This document shows positions 43,968 through 52,087 of a stretch of 64,000 bases of DNA, piece after piece; position 1 is the first letter of the stretch; each line of letters starts with the position of its first letter. Below the pieces are notes generated by a model that made no database searches, had not been told where the DNA came from, and saw only the letters and a program-made list of their open reading frames with translations. A program made the translations under genes and the position numbers. Origin of the DNA: Olsenella porci. Its GTDB lineage: Bacteria; Actinomycetota; Coriobacteriia; Coriobacteriales; Atopobiaceae. The stretch covers positions 1 through 64,000 of the forward strand of contig NZ_VUNC01000003.1 of assembly GCF_009695875.1 (NCBI RefSeq). Reading direction: 5' to 3'.

Positions 43968-43981
43968 GTCGGAGCCACCAC

Positions 43982-44833
43982 ATGTTTATCGACATACATG
44001 TTCACCCTGCATTCTATGAGCCAATCAACGATGATCCCATGCGCGAGGACATGCGTCATGAGGTGCTTGATATCCACTTAAATGGAGTCGCCAAGCTCGA
44101 GCACGTACGAAACCAGATGAGGCTGGCAGGGTTGGACAAGCTTTGCCTCCTCCCTCAGGACTACCTCACGGAGGAGGGGGAGGTCCCGGTAACAAACGAA
44201 GAGATAAAGAAGCTTGTTGACCTGATGCCTGATCAGTTCATCGGCTTTGCGTCTGTTGACCCGCACGATCCCGAGGCGGCCGAAAAGCTCGACCATGCCT
44301 TAGGTTTCCTTGGGCTGAGCGGGCTCAACCTCCATCCCGGTAGGCAGCGCTTCTACCCGATGGATGAGTGCGTGCAACCTCTCTATGACATATGCGAGAC
44401 CTACAACAAGCCAGTGATGTTCCATGCCGGGATGTCATGGGAGCCTCATACGCTTGCCAAGTACGGAAGGCCGATCGAGTTCGAGGAGCTGGCAGAGACG
44501 AGGCCGGGACTGCGCTTTTGCCTCGGTCACTTTGCCTGGCCGTGGCTCGAGGAGGCTGCGATGCTCATGGTGAAGCACAAGAACGTGTATGCGGACACCG
44601 CCGCCCTGTACTTTGATTGCGCGAGGGAATTCTACTCGCGTCTCTTCACTAGGGAGCTCGAGGTGACCTGGATTGACAGGAGCCTGAGGCACCAGGTCAT
44701 GTTTGGGAGCGACAACCCCCGGTTTGAGCAGATCAGAATGGCGCATGCCCTCGAAGGCCTTGGCTTGAGAGACAGTACCGTCGAGCTTATCAAGGGGAAG
44801 AACGCACTCGAATTCCTCAATGGTTTGGAGTAG
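43982..44833 (+). CDS. Amidohydrolase-2 family (TIM-barrel) hydrolase
   Basis: The 283-residue protein starts with the metal motif IDIHVHP (HxH at 6-8) and continues with GLNLHPGRQRFYP near 117-129, MFHAGMSWEPH near 145-155, CLGHFAWPWLEEA near 180-192 and the metal-site Asp in MFGSDNPRFE near 240-249. Unlike the 29.3-kb amidohydrolase, all expected metal ligands of this family are present. The group hydrolyses or decarboxylates small acids and lactones; one plausible role is hydrolysing an amide or lactone derived from a glycated substrate. It begins 14 bases after frlC and nearly touches the YjbQ-like gene. Confidence 0.83.
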   Translation: MFIDIHVHPAFYEPINDDPMREDMRHEVLDIHLNGVAKLEHVRNQMRLAGLDKLCLLPQDYLTEEGEVPVTNEEIKKLVDLMPDQFIGFASVDPHDPEAAEKLDHALGFLGLSGLNLHPGRQRFYPMDECVQPLYDICETYNKPVMFHAGMSWEPHTLAKYGRPIEFEELAETRPGLRFCLGHFAWPWLEEAAMLMVKHKNVYADTAALYFDCAREFYSRLFTRELEVTWIDRSLRHQVMFGSDNPRFEQIRMAHALEGLGLRDSTVELIKGKNALEFLNGLE

Positions 44834-44841
44834 TGGGTGAG

Positions 44842-45270
44842 ATGGTTTACGAGGAGAAGTTCACTCTCTTAACGAGAGAGTACAACCAGTACATCGTGGT
44901 GACCAAGATGGTTGAACGTGCTGTTCGCGACAGCGGCGTACAGAACGGGATGGTTACGGTCATCTCTAAGCACACGACCGCTGGCGTTACCACTAACGAG
45001 TCCCTGGAGTGCCTCGAGAGCGATATCGATGTGTTCCTCAAGCGGCTTGTTCCGGAGGATTACCCGTATTCGCATGCCAGGATGTTGGCTGACTATGGCT
45101 CCACCGCGGGAAACCCAACGGGGCATCTCAAGGCTATGCTGGTTGGGAACCATGCGCACTTTATGGTTCGTGACGGGGAGATAGAACGAGGCGGTGCCCA
45201 GGAGGTCTACTTCTGCGAGTTTGACGGACCGTCCGAGAGGACCTTCATCGTTCAGGTCATGGGAGAATGA
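44842..45270 (+). CDS. YjbQ / UPF0047 family protein
   Basis: The 142-residue protein is full length for YjbQ: VISKHTTAGVTTNESLE near 41-57 and NPTGHLKAMLVGNHAHFMV near 92-110 are the two hallmark blocks, whose His residues form a putative active site. Family members weakly replace thiamin-phosphate synthase (ThiE), but their physiological job is unsettled. Presence at the end of an FrlD-like/FrlC/amidohydrolase operon suggests a role on phosphorylated intermediates. ATG 44842 is preferred because GGAG lies 11 bases upstream, while the GTG at 44833 is only 2 bases from it. Confidence 0.85.
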   Translation: MVYEEKFTLLTREYNQYIVVTKMVERAVRDSGVQNGMVTVISKHTTAGVTTNESLECLESDIDVFLKRLVPEDYPYSHARMLADYGSTAGNPTGHLKAMLVGNHAHFMVRDGEIERGGAQEVYFCEFDGPSERTFIVQVMGE

Positions 45271-45493
45271 TGGGAGTGGCCAATTAGAAGAGAAGGATAC
45301 CCCTTGCTCGAATAGAGTCCCGCCAGACGGTGTTTTTTAATTGCACAACCTCTTGTCACCCATATCGTCAGAAATATGGTTTGAACTATACTGAGGATAT
45401 GGAACCATGATTCATGGCCCTTGAGGCGTCGTACAGCAAGGCATTGAATTTGGGAAATCTAAGGGACACGATTTCGAGCGGACAGAGTTTCAG

Positions 45494-46228
45494 ATGAGTT
45501 CAAGAGAGAAGATTGCTGAACTTATCCAATCTTTCATCATTGAGAACAAGCTCCAGCCAGGGGACAGGCTTCCATCGGAGCGTGAGCTGTGCGAAATCTG
45601 GGGCGTCAATAGGATGACGCTCCGAAACGCAATCAAACGCCTCGAGGACCTCGGCGTTCTAGAGAGCAAGGTTGGGCTTGGCACGTTCGTCGCCAAGCCC
45701 AGGATTGTCCGAAACCTACAGGATACGCTGGGGTTCTCTGATGCCGTCCATGCAGCGGGTGGGGAGCTGACGCGAGAGGTGGTCTTCTGCAAGCTCGTTG
45801 AGGCTAACAAATTTGCGGTCAAGCACCTTCACGTCATGCTCGCCTCGCCCGTTCTCGCCCTGACTCGTGTCGGTAGCGTCAACGGTGAGAAGGCGGCGAT
45901 GGAGAGCGTTTTGGTCAATGCTCGAAATTGCGAGGGGATAGAAGAGCATGACTATTCGAAGGAGTCCCTGTACGGTGTGCTCAGGGACTCCTACGGGATT
46001 ATCGCTGACCACGGGTCGGAGAAAATCGATGTTACCTCCCTCTCCGAGGATGAGGCGGACCTGCTTGGGTATCCGGTGGGTACCGCCGCGTTCTTTCAGG
46101 AGGGGCTGATGCTCAACCAGGAGGGAAACCCCCTGGAGTACTTCATGAACGTGATACTACCCAAGAGAATCATCCTCGGCTCAGAGATGAGGCCATTTGC
46201 GGGCATGGGGGAATTTGACAATGCATGA
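45494..46228 (+). CDS. GntR-family regulator with UTRA domain (HutC subfamily)
   Basis: The 244-residue regulator has an N-terminal winged helix (residues about 3-68, LPSERELCEIWGVNRMTLRN being the recognition region) and a C-terminal UTRA ligand-binding domain (about 88-235), the layout of HutC/FrlR-type repressors that sense sugars or glycated amines. It is transcribed with a second GntR-UTRA gene, whose start overlaps its stop by 8 bases. It is a candidate to bind the 23-bp motif found upstream of island operons. The ribosome site is weak. Confidence 0.88.
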   Translation: MSSREKIAELIQSFIIENKLQPGDRLPSERELCEIWGVNRMTLRNAIKRLEDLGVLESKVGLGTFVAKPRIVRNLQDTLGFSDAVHAAGGELTREVVFCKLVEANKFAVKHLHVMLASPVLALTRVGSVNGEKAAMESVLVNARNCEGIEEHDYSKESLYGVLRDSYGIIADHGSEKIDVTSLSEDEADLLGYPVGTAAFFQEGLMLNQEGNPLEYFMNVILPKRIILGSEMRPFAGMGEFDNA

Positions 46229-46946
46229 GATTGACGAGAACTCACCAATATTCATGCAGCTGCGCGAGGTGGTGCGAGAGCGCATCACGACGGGGGAGTA
46301 TGCTCCCGGAGTCGCGATTCCCTCGGAGAACGCGCTTGCCCAGACGTATGGAATCAATCGCCTCACCGTGAGGAGCGCCCTGGATGGGCTTGTGAAGGAG
46401 GGGCTTCTCAAGCGGATCCAGGGGAAGGGCGTCTTTGTCGTTGGTAAGCGCATCGAGCGAAACCTCGACTACCTAACCGGCTTCCACAAGGCCATCGAGG
46501 GGGGCATGTCAAACCCCTATGTCAAGATTCTCGAGAAGGAGAGGAGACGCGCCGGCTATCTCTATGCCCATGAACTTGGGATTTCCCCCGATGATGACGT
46601 CTTCTTCATCAAGAGGCTTTGCTATGCCGACGGGAAGCCCATTTCCCTTGAGTCCGTATATGTCCCATGCGAGCTCTTCCCAAACCTCATGGACGTCGAC
46701 CTCGAGGTGTTCTCGCTCCAAGATGTGTACGGCTTCTACGGGTCGTCTCCTGATCGTGCGTGGCAGACGCTGGATATCGTCTCTGCTGAACCGAAGATGG
46801 CACGCATGCTCGAGCTTGGGGAGAACAGGAACGTGCTCCTCTTTACCTGCTACACCTATCGGGCTGATGGCAGGACGATTGAGTACATGCAGTCCTACAA
46901 CAGGAGTGACTCCTGCTTCTTTACGGTCAAGGTGACGAACGGCTAG
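46221..46946 (+). CDS. Second GntR-family UTRA regulator
   Basis: The 241-residue protein has the GntR winged helix at about 8-72 (IPSENALAQTYGINRLTVRS) and a UTRA domain at about 90-235. It is clearly distinct from the GntR protein just upstream, and both have the full domain set, so they may respond to different ligands. ATG 46221 follows GGGGGAA and overlaps the upstream stop by 8 bases (translational coupling). A paired-regulator operon suits an island with several substrate modules. Confidence 0.88.
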   Translation: MHEIDENSPIFMQLREVVRERITTGEYAPGVAIPSENALAQTYGINRLTVRSALDGLVKEGLLKRIQGKGVFVVGKRIERNLDYLTGFHKAIEGGMSNPYVKILEKERRRAGYLYAHELGISPDDDVFFIKRLCYADGKPISLESVYVPCELFPNLMDVDLEVFSLQDVYGFYGSSPDRAWQTLDIVSAEPKMARMLELGENRNVLLFTCYTYRADGRTIEYMQSYNRSDSCFFTVKVTNG

Positions 46947-47136
46947 GGTCGGGCGGCTCTTCTTAGATTGCGAGACCGGCCACATGAATAGGTGACAAGC
47001 TCTCGCTCGTCATCCGTCGGGCAGACCATTTCTATCCAGGGTTTTGCCGCTTGCGGCTTCTTTTGATACTGCGCAGGCCGCTAGTCTGGCCTTGCCTACC
47101 GCTAACGCGCGAGGCAAGGCGCATCTCAATCTTGCT

Positions 47137-47159
47137 GGTATAAAATTAAATAGAAGTTA
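47137..47159. promoter_or_regulatory. Candidate operator, GGTATA-N12-AGTTA
   Basis: GGTATA (47137-47142), 12 AT-rich bases, then AGTTA (47155-47159). It matches 36896-36919 at 19 of 24 positions over the extended site. It lies 30 bases upstream of the FGGY kinase start, between the regulator genes and the kinase operon. Confidence 0.5.
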
Positions 47160-47189
47160 TATAATCCATCACTCATAGAGAGAGGGTGC

Positions 47190-48716
47190 ATGATGGCTGG
47201 CTGTTATTTCATGGGCATCGATACGGGGACATTCGCTAGCAAAGGCGTCATCATCGATGCTGACGCCAACGTTATTGCCGAGAGCTCGGCGGAACACGGC
47301 ATGGAGAATCCAAAGCCGGGTTATTACGAGCATGACGCCGAGGCGGTCTGGTGGCATGACTTCTGCCAGATAAGCAACGACCTCATTGCCAAGAGCGGAA
47401 TAGACCCGAAGGACATAAAGGGGGTCGCGGCAAGTGCGCTGGGCGCCGATTGCCTGCCGGTGGACGAGGAATGCAGGCCACTGCGCAAGGCAATTCTCTA
47501 CGGGATTGACGCGCGCGCGCTTGACCAGTGTCACGAGCTGACGGAGATGTATGGGGAGAGCCAAATCAAGGAATGGTTTGGCCGTCCCCTCGGCTCCTCT
47601 GACGTGATGCCGAAGATCCTTTGGATCAAGGAGAACGAACCTGAGGTATATGCCAAGACCCACAAGTTCCTCACGGGGTCCAGTTACATCACCGCAAAGC
47701 TGACGGGGGAGTATTACGTCGACAAGTTCCTCGGCCTCGCAAGCTTCAACCCCCTCTACAGGGAGGACGGTACTCCTGACCCGGACCTCTGCAAGCCGAT
47801 CTGTCGTCCCGAACAGTTGGCAAGCGTTGGGGAAACGACCGATATCGCCGGCTGCGTCACCCCCCAGGCAGCACAGGAGACCGGGCTTGCCGTTGGCACG
47901 CCAGTGACGGTTGGAACGGATGACTCCGGAGCCGAGGGCATCTCGTGCGGCATCGGCAGGCTTGGCGATCTGATGCTGCAGTTTGGTTCCTCAATCTATA
48001 TGTTCCTAGTCACCGACCACCTCGTCAACGACGACAGGATCTGGCGCGAGCGCTTCATCATCCCTGGGACGTTTGACGTCTCGGCTGGCACTAACACCGC
48101 CGGTACGCTGACCCGCTGGCTGCGTGACAACGTCTTTGCCGATCTTAAGAAGGCTGGCGAGGATGGGGGCAAGAACGCCTATGCCGCCATGGCGGAAGAG
48201 GCGAGCGACGTGCCCTTGGGTAGCGATGGCCTGATCTGCCTTCCGTACTTCGCAGGGGAACGCACGCCCATCAACGACCCATACGCGAGCGGGGTCTACT
48301 TTGGGCTCAGGACTTCACACACCCGTGCGCATCTCTATCGGGCGGGACTCGAGGGGGTTGCCTTCTCCATCAATCAGCACTTCAAGATCTTCGAGGAGGA
48401 CGGTGCTCCCATCTCTCGCGTCATGGCAGCGGGCGGTGGCACCAAGAACCCGCTATGGATGCAGATCGTAGCCGACGTCACCGGCAAGGAGATCTCGGTT
48501 CCCTCGATTGGGATTGGCGCAAGTTACGGTGACGCGATGATGGCAGCCGTTGGGACTGGCGCATGGAGCGGGTTTGGCGAGCTGGCGAGCAAGGTTCGGC
48601 CGGGAGTCACCTACAAACCGGATATGGAGAACCACGAGAGGTACGAGAGGTACCAGAGGGTCTTTGACGCGCTGTATCCCGCGACAAAGGAACTGATGCA
48701 TGAGCTCAATTGCTAG
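47190..48716 (+). CDS. FGGY-family carbohydrate kinase (xylulokinase-like)
   Basis: The 508-residue kinase has the FGGY two-domain fold: N-terminal phosphate loop FMGIDTGTFASKGVII (7-22), Asp in GIDARALDQ near 105-113 at the substrate site, VTVGTDDSGAEGI near 243-255 with the catalytic Asp, and ADP-binding AAGGGTKNPLWMQIVADVTG near 411-430. FGGY kinases phosphorylate pentuloses and polyols such as xylulose, ribulose or glycerol. The substrate is unknown. ATG 47190 follows GAGAGAGGG. It is followed after about 60 bases by a BtpA/SgcQ gene, forming its own operon under a candidate island operator. Confidence 0.87.
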   Translation: MMAGCYFMGIDTGTFASKGVIIDADANVIAESSAEHGMENPKPGYYEHDAEAVWWHDFCQISNDLIAKSGIDPKDIKGVAASALGADCLPVDEECRPLRKAILYGIDARALDQCHELTEMYGESQIKEWFGRPLGSSDVMPKILWIKENEPEVYAKTHKFLTGSSYITAKLTGEYYVDKFLGLASFNPLYREDGTPDPDLCKPICRPEQLASVGETTDIAGCVTPQAAQETGLAVGTPVTVGTDDSGAEGISCGIGRLGDLMLQFGSSIYMFLVTDHLVNDDRIWRERFIIPGTFDVSAGTNTAGTLTRWLRDNVFADLKKAGEDGGKNAYAAMAEEASDVPLGSDGLICLPYFAGERTPINDPYASGVYFGLRTSHTRAHLYRAGLEGVAFSINQHFKIFEEDGAPISRVMAAGGGTKNPLWMQIVADVTGKEISVPSIGIGASYGDAMMAAVGTGAWSGFGELASKVRPGVTYKPDMENHERYERYQRVFDALYPATKELMHELNC

Positions 48717-48775
48717 GCAGGCTCGGATGCCTTGCGAGCGAATCAGCGGCGAGATGATGATCAAGGAGGTCTGTC

Positions 48776-49606
48776 GTGTGGATTAATGAGATGTTTGGGA
48801 CCAAGAAGCCAATAATTGCCATGCTTCATCTGGATCCGCTACCAGGGGACCCTAGGTTTGGGCATGACGGGGGTGGACTTTCGGATGCCGTCGAGCATGC
48901 AAAGAGGGACCTCGACGCGCTCCAGGAGGGGGGCGTTGATGGCGTAATTGTCTCGAACGAGTTCTCTCTTCCGTATCAGCGGCACATGGACTTCGTAACG
49001 CCTGCCTCCATGGCATACATAGTCGGCCAGCTGAAGTCGCAGCTTTCTGTCCCGTTTGGCGTGGACGCAATATCAGATGGTCTTGCCTGCATCGAGCTTG
49101 CTGCCGCCTGCGAGGCAAACTTCGTTCGCGGGACGTTTTCGGGGGTCTATGTGGGCGATGGCGGACTCTACAACAACGATTTCTCCATGCTGATGAGGAG
49201 GAAGGCGGCGCTGCATCTCGATGACCTAAAGATGCTCTATTTCATCAATCCCGAGTCAGACAGGAATCTCGATACGAGGGAGCTTTCAGAGATTGCCTCG
49301 TCAACGATCTTTAAGGTTCACCCGGATGGGCTCTGCGTGTCCGCCACCGCGGCGGGATCTGACGTTAACACGGGATTGATAGCTTCGGTCAAGAAGAAGA
49401 ATCCCGAGGTAGCCGTCCTCGTGAACACGGGATGCCGCCCCGACACGATTCGCGAGAAGCTCTCCGTCTGTGACGCGGCAGTTGTTGGGACGTACTTTAA
49501 GGAGGGGGGCCTCCTTGAGGATGAGAATCTCAACAATGTTCGCGTGGACGTGAACCGAGTCAGGGAGTTCATGAAAGTGGTTCGTGACGTTCGTAGCGAA
49601 ATGTAG
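48776..49606 (+). CDS. BtpA/SgcQ-family protein
   Basis: The 276-residue protein has the BtpA signature start KPIIAMLHLDPLPGDPRF near 10-27, a TIM-barrel core with GVDGVIVSNEFSLPY near 52-66 and FVRGTFSGVYVGDGGL near 116-131, and a C-terminal VVGTYFKEGG. BtpA was first linked to photosystem I stability in cyanobacteria; in non-photosynthetic bacteria relatives such as SgcQ sit in sugar operons with unknown function, probably enzymes of sugar-phosphate metabolism. The start is GTG 48776 after AAGGAGG. Its pairing with an FGGY kinase suggests a role on the phosphorylated product. Confidence 0.83.
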   Translation: MWINEMFGTKKPIIAMLHLDPLPGDPRFGHDGGGLSDAVEHAKRDLDALQEGGVDGVIVSNEFSLPYQRHMDFVTPASMAYIVGQLKSQLSVPFGVDAISDGLACIELAAACEANFVRGTFSGVYVGDGGLYNNDFSMLMRRKAALHLDDLKMLYFINPESDRNLDTRELSEIASSTIFKVHPDGLCVSATAAGSDVNTGLIASVKKKNPEVAVLVNTGCRPDTIREKLSVCDAAVVGTYFKEGGLLEDENLNNVRVDVNRVREFMKVVRDVRSEM

Positions 49607-49624
49607 CCGTGGGCAATTATGAGC

Positions 49625-49667
49625 TGGGGGTCGCCGGACCGAAGATGGTCCAGCGGCCCCCATTTTT
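49625..49667 (+). terminator. Rho-independent terminator of the FGGY-BtpA operon
   Basis: A GC-rich hairpin from TGGGGG (49625-49630) to CCCCCA (49657-49662) with internal GGACC/GGTCC pairing, followed by TTTTT (49663-49667). It closes the glycated-amine island. Confidence 0.85.
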
Positions 49668-49726
49668 GCTAACGGCAGGCAATAACGAGGCCCGGTCTCC
49701 TTCGTGGTGTGTTCTGCCAAATATAG

Positions 49727-49840
49727 CTTGACGCGATTATGGATTCCTTAACCGCGTCAAGTTTTTCGGATCGGGTCTCGTAAGAATCGGCGCGTTTACA
49801 CGCTCCCTAACCGCGTCAAATCTTATGGAATGGGGTCCGC
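49727..49840. repeat. Tandem pair of related units after the island, with hairpin
   Basis: The unit starting CCTTAACCGCGTCAAG at 49746 recurs with differences as CCCTAACCGCGTCAAA at 49805, 59 bases later, and the similarity continues into GGATCGGGTCT versus GGAATGGGGTCC. The first unit lies in a hairpin: CTTGACGCG (49727-49735) pairs with CGCGTCAAG (49753-49761), followed by TTTTT. No gene is seen from 49668 to 49946. It may be a degraded repeat element or a second terminator. Confidence 0.5.
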
Positions 49841-49946
49841 TCGACTCTCGTGGGCGGTTCACACCTCTGTTGAAGGAGAGGGGGCTGCTGAAGGCGAGTG
49901 ATTGCCAAGCTCGTAGACTAAACGCCGAATCTGATACTTAGCATGC

Positions 49947-49979
49947 AAAAAGGTCACGGGCAAACAATGCCCGTGACCT
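49947..49979 (-). terminator. Rho-independent terminator of tRNA-Thr
   Basis: AGGTCACGGGCA (49951-49962) and TGCCCGTGACCT (49968-49979) form a perfect 12-bp stem with a 5-base loop. On the minus strand it is followed by TTTTT (complement of AAAAA at 49947-49951). Confidence 0.85.
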
Positions 49980-49990
49980 GCGAATTTCCA

Positions 49991-50066
49991 TGGAGCCAGC
50001 TATCAGACTCGAACTGATGACCCCCGCTTTACGAGAGCGGTGCTCTACCAACTGAGCTAAGCTGGC
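49991..50066 (-). tRNA. tRNA-Thr (anticodon CGT)
   Basis: The 76-base cloverleaf on the minus strand begins GCCAGCTTAGCTCAG, has the anticodon stem-loop CCGCT-CTCGTAA-AGCGG (anticodon CGT), a T-arm containing GTTCGAGTC, and an encoded CCA at 49991-49993. All stems pair well. Confidence 0.95.
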
Positions 50067-50099
50067 CTCCTATGTGGCTGCATCGCTGCAGCAGATAGT

Positions 50100-50127
50100 A
50101 CTATACGGGAACCGCCGAGGTTTTCAA
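50100..50127 (-). promoter_or_regulatory. Promoter of tRNA-Thr
   Basis: On the minus strand, TTGAAA (complement 50122-50127) is 16 bases from TATAGT (complement 50100-50105), close to sigma-70 consensus, about 34 bases upstream of the tRNA start. Confidence 0.6.
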
Positions 50128-50224
50128 GCGGCAATCTGAGCAATCACGGCATTGACGTTACGTGAGGGGCATGTTCTATGCTTCTTGTGCACAACTAGGC
50201 ACCACGGGAGGGGAGAGGCACACC

Positions 50225-50845
50225 ATGAAGGTCCTGATGCTCAACGGAAGCCCGCGTCCCAAGGGTAACACTGCGTTTGCGCTCGCCCAGATGGAGGAGG
50301 TCTTTGCACAGGAGGGGGTGCAGACCGAGACCATCCTGGTAGGCAACAAGGACATCCGTGGCTGCATCGCATGTGATCGCTGCGCCACCCTTGGCCGCTG
50401 CGTGTTTGCCGATCTCGTGAATGAGGTGGCCATCAAGCTGAAGGATGCCGATGGGCTCGTCGTCGCGTCTCCCGTCTACTACGCCAGCGCCAACGGCACC
50501 CTGATCGCGTTGCTCGACCGCCTGTTTTACAGTGCCCACTTTGACATGCGCATGAAGGTCGGTGCCAGCGTCGTGTGCGCTCGCCGCAGCGGCACCACGG
50601 CAACGTTCGACGAACTCAACAAGTACTTCACCATCAGCGGCATGCCCATCGCGTCGAGTCGGTACTGGAACAACATCCACGGCATGGATGCTGGCGAGGC
50701 GACTCAGGACGGCGAGGGCATTGCGACCATGCGCGAACTCGCTCGTAACATGACCTTCCTCATGCGCTCCATCGCTCTGGGGCGTGAGAGGTACGGCCTG
50801 CCCGAGCGTGAGTCCGCAGACACCTACACCAACTTCGTGAGGTAA
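50225..50845 (+). CDS. Flavodoxin-fold NAD(P)H-dependent oxidoreductase (FMN reductase family)
   Basis: The 206-residue protein begins MKVLMLNGSPRPKGNT, the FMN-phosphate loop of the NADPH-dependent FMN reductase/iron-sulfur flavoprotein group. CIACDRC near 48-54 is a CxxCxxC cluster that binds iron-sulfur in some relatives, and SPVYYASANGTL near 80-91 contacts FMN. Role is probably cytosolic redox or quinone reduction; the partner is unknown. ATG 50225 begins the conserved motif; the longer frame from 50162 adds an unconserved leader. A hairpin terminator follows at 50878. Confidence 0.85.
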   Translation: MKVLMLNGSPRPKGNTAFALAQMEEVFAQEGVQTETILVGNKDIRGCIACDRCATLGRCVFADLVNEVAIKLKDADGLVVASPVYYASANGTLIALLDRLFYSAHFDMRMKVGASVVCARRSGTTATFDELNKYFTISGMPIASSRYWNNIHGMDAGEATQDGEGIATMRELARNMTFLMRSIALGRERYGLPERESADTYTNFVR

Positions 50846-50877
50846 GGACGCAAGCCACGCCTGCCGCCGTCTCGTCT

Positions 50878-50909
50878 GCCGCCCCGGTTGTCTTCGCGTC
50901 CGGGGCGGC
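50878..50909 (+). terminator. Hairpin after the oxidoreductase gene
   Basis: GCCGCCCCGG (50878-50887) and CCGGGGCGGC (50900-50909) form a perfect 10-bp stem with a 12-base loop, then GGCTCGTTTGT. Only three Ts follow. Confidence 0.6.
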
Positions 50910-51067
50910 GGCTCGTTTGTGTGCCGCCGCCACCCAGGGGAGAGGCGCGTCTCCCACGGAGTCGGCCTCCGTCACACGGGGGAGTGGTCCCTCTGCAGCG
51001 GAGCCGTCAATAGTCGTGCGGGCCCGCCTCACGCGGTGTCGCCACACGTCCATGGGAGAGACGCACC

Positions 51068-51889
51068 CTACGCGCGGTCCAGGATAAGCTTGTGAAGGGC
51101 GTGCGCAACGCCGTCGTGGTCATTGTCATTGGTCACCATGCCGGCGTCCCTCCTGATGTCCTCGGGTGCGTTACCCATCACCACCGAAAAGCCCGCGGCC
51201 TCGAGCATCCTGAGGTCGTTGTAGTTGTCGCCAAAGGCGATGGTGTCCACCACGTCGATGCCGCGCGCCTCGCACAGCTCGCGTACCGCGACGCCCTTGT
51301 TCACCCCGCGTGCGTTGACCTCCACCAACACGTCCGACGACCTGGTCACCGCCAGCTGGGGAAACGCCGCCCGCAGGTCGCGCTCGATGGCGGGGGAGTC
51401 CTCCGCCTCGCTCATCAGCAGCAGCTTGCACACAACGTCGTTGGCGTCGAGGTCCTCTGGCCGACCATCGTGTGCAGTGGCTCGCACCAGGTTCTCCTCG
51501 CGCCGAACGCGCGGGTCAGTCTCGTCGCGCACGATCCACTGGTCCGCCGTGTACACGTTCCACGTGACGTCGTATCCCCCGCGCTCCAAGAAGCTGACCA
51601 CGTCGCATGCCATCCGGGGCGAGAAGCCATGATGAGCCAGGACGCGCCGTCGCTCGTCCAGCAGCAGGCCACCGCCAAACGCGCTGATGCAGCAGCGCAG
51701 GCCGTTGTCGTGCACCAGAGGCTCGATGCCCTGCGGACTCCGCGACGACGAGAGCGTCAGGAGCACACCCCGCTCCACGCACGCCCGCAGCGCCTCTGCC
51801 GTCGCGGGTGACATTCTCTTGTCCGACCCAATCAGCGTTCCGTCGATGTCGCTGAAGATCGCCCGCCACGTGTGTTTGCTATCAGCCAT
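51068..51889 (-). CDS. Cof-type HAD-superfamily phosphatase
   Basis: The 273-residue protein has HAD motif I DIDGTLIGSD at 14-23, motif II SSSRS near 47-51, a lysine in NKGVAVREL near 197-205, and motif IV GDNYNDLRML near 219-228, with the large C2B cap between, as in YidA/YbiV sugar-phosphate phosphatases. It is distinct from the 20.9-kb HAD protein. It dephosphorylates an unknown small phosphate ester in the cytosol. It converges with the oxidoreductase gene, and it diverges from the dehydrogenase gene at 52088. Confidence 0.87.
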   Translation of the reverse strand: MADSKHTWRAIFSDIDGTLIGSDKRMSPATAEALRACVERGVLLTLSSSRSPQGIEPLVHDNGLRCCISAFGGGLLLDERRRVLAHHGFSPRMACDVVSFLERGGYDVTWNVYTADQWIVRDETDPRVRREENLVRATAHDGRPEDLDANDVVCKLLLMSEAEDSPAIERDLRAAFPQLAVTRSSDVLVEVNARGVNKGVAVRELCEARGIDVVDTIAFGDNYNDLRMLEAAGFSVVMGNAPEDIRRDAGMVTNDNDHDGVAHALHKLILDRA

Positions 51890-52087
51890 CTGTCACGTTC
51901 CTCTCGTCGTCTCCTGCCACGATGATACGACCGCGCGGCGCGTGACGTACCCACCAGCGCTGGGGGTGCCGCGACAGAGGGCGCCGCCCCCCAGCGACTG
52001 CGACCGCCCACCTACCGCTCGCTTAGATTCCTCCCTTGGCTCGGGTAACGTGGGCGATGTCTGCAGGCTCACGCAAGGAGGTCGTAT

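Noticed and set aside
47044-47064. GCCGC-TT-GCGGC followed by TTCTTTT as a terminator after the GntR genes
   Set aside because: The loop would be 2 bases, too small; breaking pairs leaves a very weak stem.
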